A program made the translations under genes and the position numbers. The notes below the pieces were generated by a model that was not told the origin of the DNA, did not search any database, and saw only the letters and a program-made list of their open reading frames with translations. A stretch of DNA of 64,000 bases from Struthidea cinerea (lineage: Eukaryota; Chordata; Aves; Passeriformes; Corcoracidae), in the NCBI GenBank assembly GCA_013397865.1, contig VZTI01004088.1, forward strand, positions 4,640,704-4,704,703. Direction: 5' to 3'. Shown here one piece after another: positions 45,901 through 57,625 of this stretch; the first letter of the stretch is position 1; each line of letters begins with the position of its first letter.

Positions 45901-46740
45901 ATTGTGGCTGAGATGTTATTGGAAACAAAGAAAACAACTATATTTAAATGCCAGGCTCCAAGGGAATATAATATATAGAATTTTTTTAATAAGGAAGATG
46001 AAATATTTTCTTTCTAGCATGTCACTAATTAATACAGATTTTCTTTTTGATATATTTATTTTTAATGGAATTTTGTGTTTTGAGATGAGCTGTACTACAG
46101 TATACTGGAGGCCCTGGAGATTATATTCTCTGCTTAAACAGTGGGTAAAAGATAATGCAAAATATAACTTTACATTGCCCAGCTAACTTGCTCGGTCAAA
46201 CTTATTAAAAGATTTCTGCAAGGTGTACCTTTCTTGTGGATTCCAGCTGAAGATGGGCATTGAGCCATACAGATTGAGGTAATTTTGGCATTTGGAAACA
46301 GAAGTCTGGGGGAAACTAAGGTGATTGGAAAGGTCTGTGATGAAGTCAAGCAGCAGAAGAACAGAGAGATTTTACATTTCAGTTTTAGGATGATGTGCTT
46401 AAGTACCAATTTTATGGCACTGGAAATACTGGTAGAGTTTTTTTAAAGAAATTTAGCTCTTTTTGTTTGTCCAGATCCTCTAGCCACTCCTGCCTGTACA
46501 GAGCATAGAACTTGGCTAAAGCAGTTTCAGCTGCATCCTGGGATCTCCAGAACATCCTTGCAGCAGAAATGCACCTCCAAGTTTCCCTTGGCATTCCAAG
46601 CACAAGTTATTACTGTGAGGTGAGGAATGGCTTCAAAATGTCTCAAGGAAAGACCCTAGGCCTTATTTGCTTTGAAGTCATTCCTTGTGTTCTTCTCCCT
46701 CATTAGCAGCCTCCAGCTTCAATTTGTATCTAATGCCGGG
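45901..46740. other. Non-coding DNA, no firm gene
   Basis: Contains a 94-codon plus frame at 45902-46186 rich in F/L/I (AT composition) and a 63-codon minus frame at 46412-46603 with balanced, charged composition (phrase LAKFYALYRQEWLEDLD). The latter lies downstream of the exon-like segment at 46741-46917 but in a different frame, with stops between them. Confidence 0.4.
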
Positions 46741-46917
46741 TTATTCCATAGACTCCCCTTGCTCCTCCAGTAGGCTTAGCATTTGTTCAATCTGTATTTG
46801 AATTGACTGTATTTGCATTGTCCTGCAGGCTGCGAGGCATATGGTCCGTTGAGAACACAGGAGGGAGAGTCCTGGAGCCAGCTTTGTGTTCAGAGCCACT
46901 TCAAAGATTTTCAATTC
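46741..46917 (-). other. Exon-like open segment, minus strand, unidentified
   Basis: On the minus strand, a pyrimidine-rich stretch and GCCTACAG end just before 46917, which resembles a splice acceptor. The following 59 codons are open (phrases KIFEVALNTKLAPG, QSIQIQIEQMLSLLEEQGES) and end in TAA at 46743-46741. The codons encode a balanced, amphipathic sequence with a possible short helix at the end, unlike most frames in the window. I do not recognise the family. It could be a last coding exon, a piece of a decayed retrocopy or chance. No polyadenylation signal was noted directly downstream. Confidence 0.2.
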
Positions 46918-49900
46918 TGTAGGCAAAATTTAAAGGGATAAGGAACTGTAATCCCAGTTGGATTTTTCTTCTGTCGGGAGAAGTAACTGTAAAATAGGGA
47001 GGAGAACTCTGGACAATCATGCTTGCTGCTTCTGGAAGGAGGGGAGGACACGTAGGCGTTGGCTGATCTCAGCAGCAGACTTTTCTCTCCCCCTGCACTA
47101 CAGAACCTGACTTTTACACATTTTGAGCCAGTCCTCAGAGCTAACTGGCATGGATTTCAGGGGTCTGGTTAAAGAAAAAAAAAAAGAATGCGGTCACCAT
47201 CAGTATCCTCTGTGGTCATAAATGTTTCTGGCAGTCAGTTGTAAGACAAGCTTGACCCCGGGGTTGAAATAGCCGAGCATGTGCAAAATGCAGTTGCTCT
47301 AAAGGCTTAGTAAGTGACCAAGAGTAAAAAAATTCTGCAGTGGAACCGTAAGTTTCAGCAGTGACCAAAGAAAACCCCTGCCCTGAATGATTCACTATGT
47401 GAAGCAGATGGCAAATAGAGAAAATTTCAACCCGAATGACTAAAATTTGGCAAGATTTATGACCAGCTTTGTATTATGTCTTTCCCTAAATTGTAAGTTT
47501 CACCTCTGATTGTGGCTAAAGGTGGTCTCTGAACTCGGTACTTTATGCATGTCACAGGCTGTGAACCAGGGTATGATCTGCATCCTCAGCAGCAAACTGT
47601 GGGTGCCTAAGTTCTGTGGTGGATCAAACACATTACTCTTTAAATTATCCTGCTGAACTATTAAGATAGAACTGACATTTCAGTAGTCCTATGTGTTTGG
47701 TGAAGTGAATATTACTTTATAATTTTCTTTTGATAACACCTTTCTAGGCCTTCCAGAAAGCTGAAATTTGTTTGATTATTAAAAGTTCATTTTGGGCATA
47801 TGTTCTGTATAAATTTCTTTGGGGGCTGGGAGGAAACTGTGTAGAAGGCAAATGAAACTATATTATAATTTGTGGTTTGCTGCTCTTTACAACATCTCAA
47901 GCCCATGAAATTTCAGATGGATTTATTGATACTTTGAAGAATATGTAAAAATAAATAATCAGCTGTCACTCTCCATATATGTGCTCTGTTTTCTTTAACA
48001 TTCTTATGTCAGATTCTATAAACTCCAGTAAGACATTCTGTATGCTATGTACAGCTTGGCAGCTCTAATGACACACATTAAGACTTTTGGCAAAAAATGT
48101 TTGGAAGGCCGTGATATAACAAATCCTTTGGATTTTTTTGAATAAAGTAGTTCAAGGTAGCAAATTCCATGGAAAACATTTTTCAGAAGGCTGGGCAAGC
48201 AGCTGCAGGCCATTCTACCCCTGTTCTGTATAAAATTCCATAGTGAAAACGTCTTTCAGTAGTAAGGAAGTTAATACAGCAAATCAATTTACTCTGTCTA
48301 CATATACAGTTATAGTCTTTCATAGAAGTGTTTTTAATGAATTTTTCATATGGAATTACTCTTTCCTGTTTTTATTTTCCTTCCCCATTCTTTGTCTTTA
48401 AGATCCCAAAGGACAGTGTTTATCTGTATAACAGAAAACTGGGATTCTGACCATGGTTATGCTTGTGTGAAATTTCATAAATGACAGAAAACTCTTCTGG
48501 ACCGCTGGTTGTGTGGTTGAACTCTCAGTGGGCTTGTTAGTCACATAATAATAAGGAAAATAAGGGAGAAGCCAGGTATATTAAAAAAGATCAGATTTAT
48601 GGATGACTCTTGGCTATGCTCTTTCTTGCTCATAGGTTATGTGTGGAGCTATGCTGAAGGTCAATAGTCTGAAAATTTGGGTGAAAATTTTTGCAGTTAG
48701 AAGATCAGTTTTGCTCATATACATGTTTACAAATTCCTTTTAATGTCACAGTAGGTAATCCCATAGTGAAATCTATCATTAATTTTAATTAATGTTAACT
48801 ATGTTTTGTGTCTGGGAAAAAAGGTGTGAGTAAGCATAACTTCTTGAAAAAATCTGTGTATTGTTTGTGACAGTTGAAAGCATAAAAGTACTTTTAAATA
48901 TGTTAACTGCAGCACTAGTCCCTGATGCTGTAATATTACATTCATAATTAAAAGTAAAAATAACTACATACAATTTTTAAATTCATGTCTAAAGTTATGA
49001 AAAAAAATGTTATTTAAGAGGTTTTCTATGATACAGCTACCTGGCCTGATATTAAAATAATTATTTTTAAACTTCTAGTGTTCCTTGTCTTAAATGAAGG
49101 TGCTGATGGTCTTCAGCAACTGAACATGGCTGAGTGTGCTGAAGGAATCCTCCATGTCTTTGCCATAGTTGCCACAGCAGAAGTTACCACTACTTCAGTC
49201 CATTGCGTGATTTTTTTTTTTTTGCATATTCCTCCCTAACTTACATTAGTCAAAATCAGCTGTGTTTGAAAAATCCTACTCTTTATCATTTCGACATGAG
49301 AGGATTTAGAGGGCAGTTACATGTGCAGTTATGCTGGCAAATCTGAGGGAGCGCTAATCTCTCCTTATTTCAGCTGCACTGTGATGCAGCCATAACTGTA
49401 AAATTGCTGGGCTAAATAGCATTGCCAAGTCTGAGCACTGGCAAAAATCAGGAGTTTGACTGAAAATTCATGAGATTTAAAAAAGTGATACATTTGAAAT
49501 TCTTTTTATTTGACTTGTGTTTTTTTGAAAAGGCAGAGTACAAATTTCTAATCTTTCTTTAACAATTCTGAGCGCTAGTAATTAGTTCTGTTTTAAAATA
49601 AGATGAGGTGCAATAGTTAATTATTTGATTCCAGCAGCTGTGGGTCAAACAAAAACATCACTGAAGTCTGAGAGCTGATATTAAATAAGCCAAGTGTGCA
49701 GCACAGAGGGACAAAGCATTCAACGTGAAATTTGGATGTTGCTCTGTCCTGTTAAAAGATCTAGAATGATCTTATGAGCTCTTAAAATTGGCATTTCTTT
49801 GGGAAGAAGGTCTTTTCACGAAGTCATCATAGAATAAGGACTTCTGAGGACGCCTTTGCAAGACAGATGGTACCAAGGACAGAAAGAGCCCAGTGAGGGA

Positions 49901-52900
49901 AACGTTGGAGTATGTGGTGTGAAGACAGTTTAGCAGATTATAGTACAGCCTCAAGCTGCTAAAGTGGTGAATCTAAGGTGATCTAGGTTAGACTGTGGTA
50001 CAGAAGCAACACACTTTAAGTTACCCAGAGTCCTTCTGGCCTTTGATTTCTTCAATCTCTGTGTTCACTCAGCAGAGTTTATGTGTACTACTTTATCAGA
50101 ATTAAAAAACCCCAAAAACTATTAGAGAAGATGAGACCAAAAGACAGCTGTCCTGAAATACTTGAGCTCTTGGTTGTTCAGGTCTCTTTTTTTTTTGTTT
50201 GTTTTGTTTTGTTTCATTTTTTTTAAGGCCAGCATGCCTTTATATATCTATATACAATTATACTCATTCTGAGAAGTGTGTATGACACACTTCAGGCCAC
50301 CCTGAAGGAGGTATTTTCCTCTTTGGAAATTTCACTCCTTCAGAGAAAGAAAGAAACCATGGATGGAGGCAGGAAACAGGTAGTTAAAAGCAACAGTGAA
50401 ACACATTGTGCTAAAATTGTGATTCTTCTCAGAGCTTCATCAAAACCCATTCTCAGATTATGTACTGCAACCAAACTGCCTCCTACAGAAATATGTTTGG
50501 CTTTGTTTCTTAACTGCCCTGTTCTGACGCACTAAGAGCATTCTCAGTTGGGGCTGCCAGTCAAAACTAAAGGAAGTCTTCCTAACAAGGAACTTCTTAA
50601 TATCGCTTCTCAAAGTCAGGGTAACTTTTGTGGGACTGCGCTGTTTGAGGAATGAGAATCAATTTAATTTTGATATATTTGTAAAGAACAAGAAGAAATT
50701 GTATTCATGAAGGTACCTGAAGTTCAAATGTGTAGGCCTCAGGCAAAATTAAGCTAGGAAAAATATTACAACTTTGTCATTTTTAAGAGCTTTAGTGACT
50801 TCTGTGTTACTGGGGATACATGTAGGAAGTATTTTTCTCTATGATTGTAAGAATTCCATTTGGCAAAATTTTTATCTGCAGTGTAGACATTGAATATTAA
50901 GGTGCATGTGTGTAAGTATGGGTGAGTTCTCTTATTTCTATACGATGCAGTTTGTAACAACCATTTTTAAATCCTTACCTTGGAATATGAGCTGCAGGAA
51001 TACAAAAGTAAGAGTTACAGGTTAGATCTACTTTTGTGCCTGGAAAATACAGAACAACTGGTGTTACAATTGTGAGAGGGATGTTCCCAGTTATGGATGC
51101 CCCTGAAACCAATGACCAGTGTCTGAATTCAGACTTCCTTTTCACTTCTTACATAGGCAGATTCCTTCTTTTTTCTCTTTGGCTGGTAGGTTTGGTAGTG
51201 AGAGACACCAAGCCAAGGTGGAACAGTAATGACCACATACATTTGCAGTGCAGACAAGTAAAAATGAACTTAGCCAAGAGACAATACCTGCTGCTCTGCT
51301 GAGACTTATAAATTTATCATTAAGCTTGTAATGACCATATAAGTTGTAATACTTAAAAGTGGTGCCTTTGATCAGCAGCCTCTTTTAAAGAGCTGTTTAG
51401 GAAAAGGAACAATTCTGAATAACATGAACGGTATTATTTTGTTTGTTAACAAAAATTCTGTGTTTATGTCACAAAAATTAAAAGAAGTCTGATATTCTAT
51501 AGGTATCATTATAATTAATGAAAATTTTAGGTCCATATTTAAATATTATGTGTTGGAGAGCTGAAAGTAAATCCTTATGGAACAATATTTCTCCTCAAGC
51601 TGAAACTTTGTAGTGGGAGAGGCAAATTTTACACTGTAATTATAAACCTCTGAAAGTGGGGTTTGTAAGGGAAATGCTGACAGACTCCTTACTATCATGT
51701 CACTAACAGAAACTATATAATACATGCATTTAATTGGACAGTTAATAAATATTGCTCTTTTTTCAAGAAATTCTTACAGTCATACACATAGTGAAGTGAC
51801 TTTGAACAGGAAAAGACGTAGAGGATGAATAGGGTGAATATTATCCACTGAAAATACAGAGAAGGAAGAGAGAAGGCTATTAATAATTCTGTTTGTGTAT
51901 GTGATAGATAGCATGATACACAGAATGAATGCAATAATAAATATGTATTTACAGATACACATTCTTTCCTCTGAAGTCTTAGTCAATATGAAACAAGAGG
52001 GTTGGTGCATTTGGTAATAAGTTCATGGCTGAAGTTAATTGTATTGTATTTATAGCCCATAGAGGTGGTTCTCATTTTAGATCAGGACTTGCCTTGGCAA
52101 TTTACTAATAACCACAGGTTCCAAGAGGCTAAACTCAGAGAAATAAAGAAGAATTCAAATCAAAACATGCAGGGGTTCTACATAAAACTCACTGAATGGA
52201 ACAGACAAACTCCTCAAGATAGAAGAGAGGGACACACATGTAGAAGGGAGGGATTTCACTGCTTTAAGCTATTTTTACTTTTCTTTATCCTCTTCAACTT
52301 CAGATAACTGTATTCTGGGCATTCTGAATTCGAATTAATATATCTATTATATGTTATTAGATCCCCATCTACAATCCATTTGAACTTCATGTTCAAATGC
52401 AGAGAAATTGTAAACAAACATAATTCTTCTTTGCAAAGAAACAGATTTCAGTTTTGGAATTAGTTGGTAGCTGGAAGTTAGATGCAATCCCTTGAACTTG
52501 GAATATGTCTTTTTTCTACATCCTGTTTTAAATTTGGTAATTTCCCCAAATATATTAAAATGGATCTCAGAAAGAAAAATGCCCCTGCTTGCAGAACTGA
52601 CTCTGCCATGGGCTTCTGCTTTGATTGCCTATCACAATATGTTTCTTGCTCTGCTCTGAAGAAATACAATGGATATTGCCCGACTGGCAGAATTCCAGTA
52701 GCTGCATATGTGCTGGGCAGCCTTCTTCTGTCATCCAGAGTACAGTTTTGCTTGTGGTCTGTAGGGAAATATTGCAATAAACTGATACAGTCTCATGGCT
52801 GAATTCCTATCGTGTTACTCGTTTTATTGTGGCAAAATGCCAGTTTACTTGAGCGGGAATTAAGCCTGAGTGGGAAGTGAGTCTAAGGACTTTCAGGTTT

Positions 52901-54060
52901 TGTGTTTAGAGAGTAGAACAAGGTATTAAACCATAGAGATATACTTTGCTGTTCATTAAAGGAGGTTTTTTTGTTTTATTTTCTTCACTGAAATTTCTCC
53001 ACTAAAAGAAATGAAAGTAAAGGAACTGAAAGTAATTTTTTCATTGTTAGTGATAAGTTCCATGAACTACAATGGAAAGAAAGATTTCCCAGAAAATGAA
53101 AAAATGCCCAAACCCTGAATTTGAGAAAATTCCACTAACAATGTTGATATTGTCTCAATTAAACTTTCCTTTACTTGAGCATTCCCAATTTTGCATTTAT
53201 GAGGAAACTCACATATCTAAGTTACATGCTGTTTAATTCTATTTTATGCAAGAATAGCATGCTTTAGACTTTTTTATTTAAATATTTCACAGAACCAATT
53301 TATGGCAGAGGTGTTACTTTCCTTCTTAAGTACATATTATGCATTTTTTATTACAATTGTGCTACAGCCAAATGTCTTAAAAGCCTGATTCACAAACCAC
53401 TTCACTGCTCTTCAAGTATGAAAAACGAAGAGTATACACTCAGAGCACGACTTACCTTTTGAAATGTTGTAAAGCCTTGGAAAATGGAGTAATTTAGACC
53501 TGGCTCTTATTTTTAGGTTTCAGAGTATTTTGGCATTTAGTTTGTTTGGTTTGATGATTATCAGTTGATGTAGCTGTAGTTATTTAAAAATGCTGTCTCC
53601 ATGACAGCCTTGTAAATGAACCTTTTGACTCATATGCGTTCTCTTTCTTTTAAAAATAAATCTTATTCACAGAAAAAGCTTGCAAGGGAAAATATGTACA
53701 ATTTCTTTTATTATGGGAATATCATGTGGCTTAGCCAATGGTTACTGTTGAGTAAAAGTGATTCTGACACTGTGTATTTCCATGTGATTCAGGGAAAAAA
53801 TTGATCCATTAAGTGATGACCCTCAAAACTGATGCACCTTAGGAAATAAAAATGTTTTTGTAGAAGAACTGCGAAGGTTCAGAAGAACATCACAAACTTA
53901 GCTGGTAACTGAAAGAGAGTGATTTGCTATTTGTGACTGAGCACTCACAGCTCTCCTGGAAAAAAATTGGTCATACTGAATGGGTATGGCTCGAATCCTG
54001 AACTTCATAAACAGCTCTGGTGTAGATTTGTTACCCAGGATGCCAGGCTGAGTATTTATA
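46918..54060. other. Non-coding DNA, no gene seen
   Basis: Unique AT-rich DNA. A T/TTTTG tract lies at 50185-50224. Frames of 85-106 codons at 50278-50535, 51036-51302 and 52478-52802 (open on both strands) have no recognised domains. No mobile element or RNA gene was recognised. Confidence 0.5.
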
Positions 54061-54063
54061 AAT

Positions 54064-54135
54064 CTCTCTGGTCCAATATCCTCTCTCTCTCTGGCAGCAG
54101 CTGCATTGGTGGAGGTTATAAGGAACTCCAGGACA
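54064..54135 (+). repeat. Possible old reptile/bird interspersed repeat fragment
   Basis: CTCTGGTCCAATATCCTCTC, then TGGCAGCAGCTGCATTGG and GGAGGTTATAAGGAACTCC, parallel a phrase I remember from sauropsid repeats (GGTCCAGTATCCTGTCTC...CAGTGGCCAGTACCAGATG...GGAAGGTGCAAGAAACCCC). The match is collinear but loose over only 70 bases. Confidence 0.3.
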
Positions 54136-54249
54136 GCAGTGTAATCCAAAATTTGTCAGGCTGTGGGTAGACAGAGACATAAATTTTGTGCTTAGAGAGC
54201 AGGAAACCTAACTTGAACTTTGCCTTCAGGACAAGCTAAAATAGTCCTG

Positions 54250-54425
54250 TGCTTGTCTCCGCCAACACGTATAATCTGCTAATTGGCCCACGTTAACTGA
54301 GGCATATTAACATTGTGCTTTGGACAAGGGCTTCCAGTTGATTCATATCCAGCAGTCTGATGCAGTATACTGATTGTTTTAATTGGATGAGGAATATTTT
54401 ATCTGATATTAAGTACATTTCTATA
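54250..54425. promoter_or_regulatory. Candidate conserved non-coding element
   Basis: Unique sequence carrying CTAATTGG (54279-54286, LHX/HOX-type), GTTAAC (54292-54297, HNF1-type half site), GGCATATTAACATTG and CTTTGGACAAGG in close order. TGTTTTAATTGGATGAGG follows near 54376. Composition-based inference only. Confidence 0.25.
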
Positions 54426-54896
54426 CATGTACATTTATAATTCACTTATTTTAGTCCTGAAAAACTTCTGTTTTCAGGGTAACGAGTTGGGGTTTTTTTC
54501 TGTCATGTATTTGCAGTTATCAGTTTAAATTTTTTTTGTTTAATTGCATTGATCTTTCTTTTGCTTTTGTGCTGTGAGAGAGGAATTTGAATCTGTAAAG
54601 TTATAATGGAAGAGACTTTACATTCTACCATATACATGCCTGTGTAGTAATTGCTCACTATGTCCAAGCCCAGGTTATTTACATTTTTTTACTATATGCA
54701 CAGATTCATGTTCTGAGAAACAGTGTTTTAGATGGATTGTTCCTAAATCTTTATACCATGTAATATAAGTGGTGAACATATAATATTAACCAAATATTAT
54801 TAATTGAAATGTATTCATTTATCAGATCTAAAAATGATTCAAAAATGCGTACCAAAACCACTACAATCATTAATTAACTAGGCCAATCTCAGCTGG

Positions 54897-54970
54897 TAAA
54901 ACTGAGAGAGGTTAAGGGATATTCCCAAGGTCATGTACTAAGGTGTTAGTAGAAGAGAGAAAAACTTACA
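54897..54970 (-). repeat. MIR-type SINE relic
   Basis: The plus strand reads AAAACTGAGAGAGGTTAAGG, then ATTCCCAAGGTCATGTACTA. This is the reverse complement of the MIR core phrase AAACTGAGGCACAGAGAGGTTAAGTGACTTGCCCAAGGTCACACAGCTAGTAAG with a short deletion. It is the clearest MIR match in the window, though only 70 bases long. Confidence 0.6.
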
Positions 54971-55999
54971 GGAGAAAACTCAGGTATATGCTTTCATGAC
55001 AATTTTGTGCCACAAGCAGAGACAAGGTTTTAACCACAGATTAAAAAAGGAAGATTTTGAGTGTGCCTGTGGAGTTTTCTTATGATTGAGTGTGCTTATG
55101 AGGTCCCTTAAGAACATGTGAAGGAAAATGAAACAGACTTTTCTTATTTCAGTAGTCTACTGAAGTTACTACATGTGACTTTAGCTACCAGAGAATTTAA
55201 ATAATTAGCTGCAAGCAGTCTCGTGTCCATATGATAAGAAGCACAAATAAAATTATAAATAAAAACCTGAATGGCATGTCAAGAGTTAAAGAACAGTGAT
55301 TGAGGTGGCTCTGACAGAAATCACAGATAACTAGAAAGCTCAGAAACCATCTGGAGTTTCAAAATTGACACTCAATAGTTTGGTAGTCAAAAATCACAAA
55401 ACTTGATCCATTTTGGGGTCTTATCTGAAAATTTGTTTAAATTATGTGGATTAGTGTTTTCTGAATTTAAATTTCACTGATTGTAAAAGATTCTAATACC
55501 ATTATCATTCATCTGTATTTTGTATCTAAAGTGAGATAACAGTGAGAAATGTAGAAGGAAAGGAAGTAACTAGGAGGAAGCAGTGGCAAGAGGACAAATG
55601 TAAAGTAGTTCTGAACACTGAAATGATGAAATTCTAGAACTGCCTTCAAAAGGGTCAAAAAAAGTGGGGGAAAAAACCCCAGAGAAATCTAATTTCTAAG
55701 AGAGAATTATTTATATGGGATGTGTATTGAAACTTGTACTTTAGACCAACTCAGAGTTACATTTTTAGTTAACATGGTCTGTTCATCTCTTCTCTTAAAA
55801 TGTATATATAATCACCTTGAGAGCTGTTTGCCTAAGCTCCAAAATAGTGCTTTGCTTAGTTAACATGGTTCATTGTTTAAGGTCCTGTATCTAGAAAGAT
55901 TTTTAATATCTAAAATACTTTTTGTTTTTCCCTGAAATTAATAAATCGTTTTTGTGCTGTGTTTTGACAAAACAGTCTTGCTTACTGAATTTAAAATAG
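54971..55999. other. Non-coding DNA, no gene seen
   Basis: AT-rich unique DNA without a gene-like frame or a recognised element. Confidence 0.5.
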
Positions 56000-56700
56000 T
56001 TTTATAATGTACTGGAAGGCTCTCATCATGCTTCTTCATTTTTCTCTATTCTAAACGTATCCAGTCCTTTCAGAATTTCTTTACAGCACCTGTTTTCTAA
56101 GGTACTTGCTGGTTCTGACACTTCTGCAGATGTGGTCTATGTCTTGGTTAAATAAAGTGTCCTAAATAGACACAATTTATGTTGAGGCCATTCCGTTTCT
56201 GGTCGAGAAGAAGACTGTCTCTTCCTGCTGAGATATTCCTGTTAAAAATTCCAGGATGACATTGACATTTGTTGCAGTACCAGCATTGGTTCATTCTCAG
56301 TCTGAGATCTACTATAATCCCCTAACCACTGCATGCAGAACTAGCATGGCCAATTATTGCTCACTGCAGATTTCTGAACATTATTTTTTCTATCCCTGTG
56401 TGAAACAGTTTGTACTCTTTCTGGTTTTGGATCATTATTCTAATTTACTGAGGTTGGCTTGAATTTTAAGCTCCTTCTTGCTAGTCCTCACAGATTTTAT
56501 AAATTCATTCTCTATTGTATCATTGAAGATGTCAATTAAAACTTTAAATATTGTTGGATTTGGGAAAAGCTCCTTAGGGACAGTATTGCAAGTATTGAAT
56601 TGATAGGTTTTTTTTAATCAGTTGTTTTCTTTTCTGTAGTCATTTATTTTGATCATATTTCCATTGGATTAGTCACTAATTCTCCAAGTTTTCTGGATTC
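56000..56700 (-). mobile_element. Ancient CR1-type LINE relic, minus strand
   Basis: The plus strand follows, block by block, the reverse complement of an old CR1-family element known from turtle, crocodile and bird genomes. Matching blocks include CTAAACGTATCCAGTCCTTT (near 56052), GATGACATTGACATTTGTTG CAGTACCAGC (56256-56284) and CTACTATAATCCCCT (56309-56323). They continue with TGCAGAACTAGCATGGCCAA (near 56334), GATTTTATAAATTCATTCTC (from 56493) and ATCATTGAAGATGTCAATTA (near 56519). The order is preserved over about 600 bases, while identity is low and coding frames are destroyed. The outer limits are soft: similarity fades before 56000 and after about 56700. A 68-codon plus frame at 56256-56462 is an antisense by-product. 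Confidence 0.6.
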
Positions 56701-57529
56701 TTCTTTTGTGAATTCCATTCTTCTAGTAATACTTTCTGGTTTTTGCTTGTTTTTCAAATGACAGTCATTTCACGGTAACTCTCAAATTATTTTGCACTTT
56801 CAGAACTAACCAGAAGTAAATCTGAAATAACTTTCTCCTTAGTTACAGCCTCCATCTAAACGCAGTGGTTTTGGTGCTGTGATCCCAGGAAATGCTGCAC
56901 AGTTTGTCCTGCAGCATTGTTAATCCAATAAATTATATCCTTATTGCCATTTTTCCTGGGACTTCTTCCTTCTCCTCTTTACTAAATGTTAAAAAAATGT
57001 TTGATCTTCCTACTCAAGTTTTAGTGGTCAGAATTAGTGAAATTTGGCTTCTCTGCTCTGTTATGAAATTGATTCATCAGTTTTCCGCATTATCGGTCTG
57101 TCACCCCTCACCAAACTGAAATTATCTTTGTAATTTCTCCCACTTCATGTCTAAATGATTGGTGTGGCTGCCCATGTTGTACACAAGAAGCCAATGGGAA
57201 GACAGCCAGACCACTTTGTTACTTTTGGACATGCCATCCTTCCCATACGAGGGAAAAATCTCACCCATTCCCTATAACTGCACTTGCCATTCACTGTTTT
57301 AAAAGTAAAGACAGGTGGGAAGAACCCTGGAGAAGAATCTTGAGAAGCATATGTGTTTGCTTCCGAAGGGCAGGTGCAGGCAGACATCTCCCTGGTATGA
57401 AATAATGTTCCAGAAATACTTACTAAACAGACGGCGTGGCTTGAGAGCTGCAAGACACTGGGTCACTCTCTCACTATTGAGGCACTGTCCTATACCATAT
57501 AGGATGGTATAGCTGACAGGCTCCGCAAC
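56701..57529. other. Non-coding DNA, no gene seen
   Basis: Unique sequence, T-rich on the plus strand at first. It may contain further worn pieces of the neighbouring LINE. A 100-codon minus frame at 57151-57453 has no recognised family. Confidence 0.45.
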
Positions 57530-57625
57530 GAAGGCTTAAAAAGCGTAATTAGAGATTAGAATGAGCAAAGATGATGTAAATTGAGCCCGGGTTTTGCGCG
57601 ATATTAAATACACATTTTAAAGTTG
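57530..57625. promoter_or_regulatory. Candidate conserved non-coding element with paired homeodomain sites
   Basis: TAATTAG at 57546-57552 and GATTAG at 57554-57559 lie side by side. They are followed by ATGATGTAAATTGAG and a GCCCGGGTTTTGCGCGATAT stretch holding several CpGs in an otherwise CpG-poor area. Retained CpGs inside an AT-rich unique block hint at constraint. No coding frame or repeat is seen. Confidence 0.28.

Noticed and set aside
52478..52802. Frames of about 100 codons open on both strands
   Set aside because: No recognised domain on either strand and no splice or promoter context; antiparallel open frames of this size occur by chance.
53988..54004. GGCTCGAATCCTGAA as a tRNA T-arm or B box
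   Set aside because: No matching A box, anticodon arm or acceptor stem at the right spacing.
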